Shown in pieces: positions 38,411 to 64,000 of a stretch of 64,000 nt of DNA (the stretch's first letter is position 1; each line of letters starts with the position of its first letter). The notes below the pieces were generated by a model. That model was not told where the DNA came from. It did not search any database and was given only the letters and a program-made list of their open reading frames with translations. The position numbers and the translations under genes were made by a program. The DNA comes from Pelecanus crispus (lineage: Eukaryota > Chordata > Aves > Pelecaniformes > Pelecanidae). Where the stretch lies: positions 746,501 through 810,500 of the forward strand of contig NC_134676.1 of the NCBI RefSeq assembly GCF_030463565.1. The letters are read 5' to 3'.

Positions 38411-41103
38411 CAACCGCCCGCCTGCAGCCGCCGCAGCGTGCCTGCACCGGCGAGGCGCCGCACGCGGCGAGGCTGTATGGCCAGCTGCTCGATGACCACC
38501 CCGCGAGATGCTGCGTGGGTTGCATCACGGACCGGTTCCTCTAATGATGTCTGTGCAAGCTGTCCTGGCCCCGTGTATTAGGTTGTTAATGAGTAGGTTG
38601 CTCTGGAGATAAATTTTTGGTTCAGGTTCCTGGTTAATGCTTTTCTTCCTTTCTATATCAGGTGAAATATGAGATTTTATGGGGATGGGGTGGTAGTCGA
38701 GAAAGAACAAAAGGGGTAAAAAGATGATAAATAAACAAAAATAAATAAACCAGTGAGGTGCCTGCGTTTGAGCTTGAATCTCCTGCGTTTTGAGGTAAAT
38801 TCCCTAACTCCAAGGCTATTTAGGAAAACAAATGATCTTTTCACAAAAGTTTCAGGTTCCATAACCGTGTTAGTGACTAGCTGTCATGTTCCTGGCTAAT
38901 TGCGTCAGTGAGCAGCCTCTAAGAGCTTGAGTGGGTCTTGGGAGGAGTTGTATTAATTCATAGTAAATCAAACTTGCGTTCATATGATACCTGGTGGTTT
39001 ATTTTGTAAACTGGCAGTCTTGAAACATTAGCCTGTGTGCTGGGCAAGCTCTGCAGTGCTGCAGCTTATGAGCATTGCACGCTTTGGGCTCCCAGCAAAC
39101 AGTCCTGTCATTTGAGTAGCATATTAAGTGCTCATGTAATATTTATATCTCTCTTATAAGAGATATTAAGGACAGGAGACAATTCAGCTTTGCAAAAATA
39201 GAAACTAACGTGGATGTCGACAGGGTTTGGTGTGCTGGTTTCATTAGCGACAGCATATGGGGTATAGGGTGGCACTGGCCTTCCTTCACAAAACCAGGCT
39301 CTTTTTGCAAGATGGGGCAACAGATGGGTACTTGGTAGCTGGCTGCTGTGCACATGATGTTACTTGGCTTCAGCAATCCTTTAACTTGGTGTTGTTTTGA
39401 AGTTGCCAGGGAGCGGCAAGAGCAGGGCTGTTCCCCATGGGAAGGCACGCGGACAGGGGTCGCAGGGCTCACAAGGCAAGCAGGACAGACCCCGAGACGG
39501 TGGCCAGGCCCAACCAGGGTCCGGGCCATAAGGCAATGCCAGGGTGATGAGGCAGGTCCAGGGTCAAGCCAGGAAGTTGATGTGTATTTCAGGGTTAGGA
39601 TCAGGCCCAGTGATGGCCAGAGAGGTCCACAGCGTCAAGGCAGAGCTGAAGGGGGCATGGACATGGCCGCAGCTCAGCTGGAGACTGGCCCTCCTCCAAT
39701 GCAGCTCAGACAGGGCCCATGGGCTGAGCCAAAATGTGGCTCCTGGTCCCATGGTGGGGACCGGGGAGAGGCTGGTCAGGGCCAGAGAGGCTTACTGGTG
39801 CCCTCGGGACACTGGCAGAAATGGCTGAGGTGATGGAGCCCACTCCACTCCTCACGGTTTTTGATTTTCTTACAGTTGTTGTGCCTAGCACAGACAGGAC
39901 AGAACCTGTTTGGAAGTGTTGATCTGCAGAAACAAGTGCAATTCAAGCTTTAGTACAATAAATTTGGATATTGCATGGTTAGAAGTGAAAAGAACATGTT
40001 CATCAGAACGGCCTGAACCCTTGCACCAGATCAGTTATTAAAATGCCAGGACACCCAGCAAGGTGACTAACTGGCCAAATGTAGATGAAGACCACCTAGG
40101 AATCGTGCAGGTGGTTATTTGTAGGTGTTGGTTGGAGGGGAGATGCACATGAGTAGATTCTGGATTTTGTCTACAAGCAGTTAATCGGATGCTGTCTGTT
40201 GCAGCAGATAGCTTGAGCCGTAGAAACTGTCTCGGTGATCTAAAAATGCTGGAGGAGGCTGGGATCCCCTATTGCATGTCTTGCTCCTGTCTGAGATCAT
40301 AGCCAACTGCAGCAGCCCAAGCCACAACAACGTTGGAAGTTTTTCAAGGGCTATAATTTAAATAAACTTTGTGGAAAGTGGAGATAATGTGCTAGTGCTC
40401 AAGGGTTAGGGAGCACGTGCGCTTTCTGAAAAGCTTCAGGCAGAGGTATGCACGCACACATCGCAGCTTCAACTGACTGGTCTTGTGGGTTGAACCACAA
40501 ATTAGTTATAAACTTCCTCGGGCATTTGGACAGCAAGATGTGGGATCTTGCAATGAGAAATGCTGACGTTCAGCCTGTGGGGAGGGGAGAGGAAGCGAGG
40601 ACTGGTTTGGGTGAGACTGGGCGGACCGGGATGGAGGAGCAGCTGCGTGACCCAAACCCCCAATGGCGCGACTCGCGCTGGCCCGGTGCTCGGTGCCCGA
40701 TGCCTGGCCCCGCCGTGGCCAAGCAGGGCTCTGGCTCCTGGGGCTCTGCCGGCGATGGTGCAACAGCCACTGGGGGTCCGGTGTCTGTGGGCTCCCTAAT
40801 TCCTACGGCCCGCTCCAGGTGTCCTGCGTCACGAGCACAGGGCGTTCCTTAGTCTGTCGTGAGCACGTGTAATTACGTATAGCAGAACAGTAATGAAAGA
40901 CTTGCTGTGAAAATAACTGCCTGATGACTTTGGTCTGTGCTTGAAAACCGAGCCCGTGCTCTGCGCTGTTCCAGGGAAACGGGTTTCAGAAGTGGTTCTG
41001 GGTGACCAGCATCAACAGAGTAAAATTAGAGACGTTGTTTCCAGCACTTCCTATGTTAACTCCTTTCCCTAACTTTATCAAATGCTCGCAGGGCACCAGC
41101 AGC

Positions 41104-63910
<22,807 letters not shown>

Positions 63911-64000
63911 GTATTCTCCATGTTGTTAACAACAGATTAATCCAAAGGCGTCTAACATCATCTTTAATTACACTGAAACTGGTTGCTTTGTTTTACATAC

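Larger units (their letters stand above)
25583..41091 (+). other. ATP8B1: Predicted intron 1 of ATP8B1
   Basis: About 15.5 kb between the predicted first exon and the first coding exon. It holds the 21-bp minisatellite at its start, two MIR-like remnants, a (TG)n repeat and GC-richer patches at 35780-35960, 37070-37600, 39400-39840 and 40570-40860. Short open frames in these patches show no known domain. Additional untranslated exons could hide here. Confidence 0.5.

Overview
This is vertebrate nuclear DNA, most likely from a bird. The only protein gene I can support is a spliced plus-strand gene read through 23 coding exons. CR1 LINE fragments with the avian-style 3' end (repeats of ATTCTATG), short introns and a compact gene layout favour a bird over a mammal. 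The species cannot be fixed from the sequence alone.

Region 1-23.6 kb: no coding exon found on either strand. It is AT-rich non-coding DNA with a few GC-rich, CpG-containing islets (about 1.9-2.36 kb, 11.93-12.07 kb, 14.4-14.95 kb, 22.45-23.03 kb). A 1.1-kb cytosine-rich minisatellite lies at 8.83-9.92 kb, followed by a pyrimidine-rich tract. In mammals the gene upstream of ATP8B1, on the opposite strand, is NEDD4L, so this is probably the intergenic side facing it. I could not recognise any NEDD4L exon.

Region 23.6-26.5 kb: a strong CpG island, itself full of short tandem duplications. It ends in an AT-rich TATA-like box and a short predicted non-coding first exon with a good splice donor at 25582/25583. 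Only 53 bp after that donor begins a minisatellite of about 39 copies of a 21-bp unit.

Region 26.5-41.1 kb: the predicted first intron, about 15.5 kb, with two old MIR-like SINE remnants and otherwise unremarkable DNA.

Region 41.1-63.9 kb: 23 coding exons of ATP8B1, a P4-type ATPase (phospholipid flippase). Joined in frame they give 1,004 residues with no stop or frameshift. They cover the acidic N-terminus, TM1-TM2, the actuator domain (DGET), TM3-TM4 (PISL), the phosphorylation site (DKTGTLT, Asp454), the nucleotide-binding domain (SPDEGAL, KGAD), TGDK, the hinge GDGAND, TM5 and TM6. The last exons (TM7-TM10 and the regulatory C-terminus) lie beyond the window. All introns are GT-AG except the one at 59459-60257, which is GC-AG. 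CR1/L3-type LINE pieces sit in several introns, one beginning about 10 bp after an exon's donor site.

No bacterial-style system, CRISPR array, tRNA, rRNA or intact mobile element was seen. The main points of interest are the two minisatellites, the GC-AG intron, the lysine-rich loop in the cytosolic domain and the CR1 next to a splice donor.
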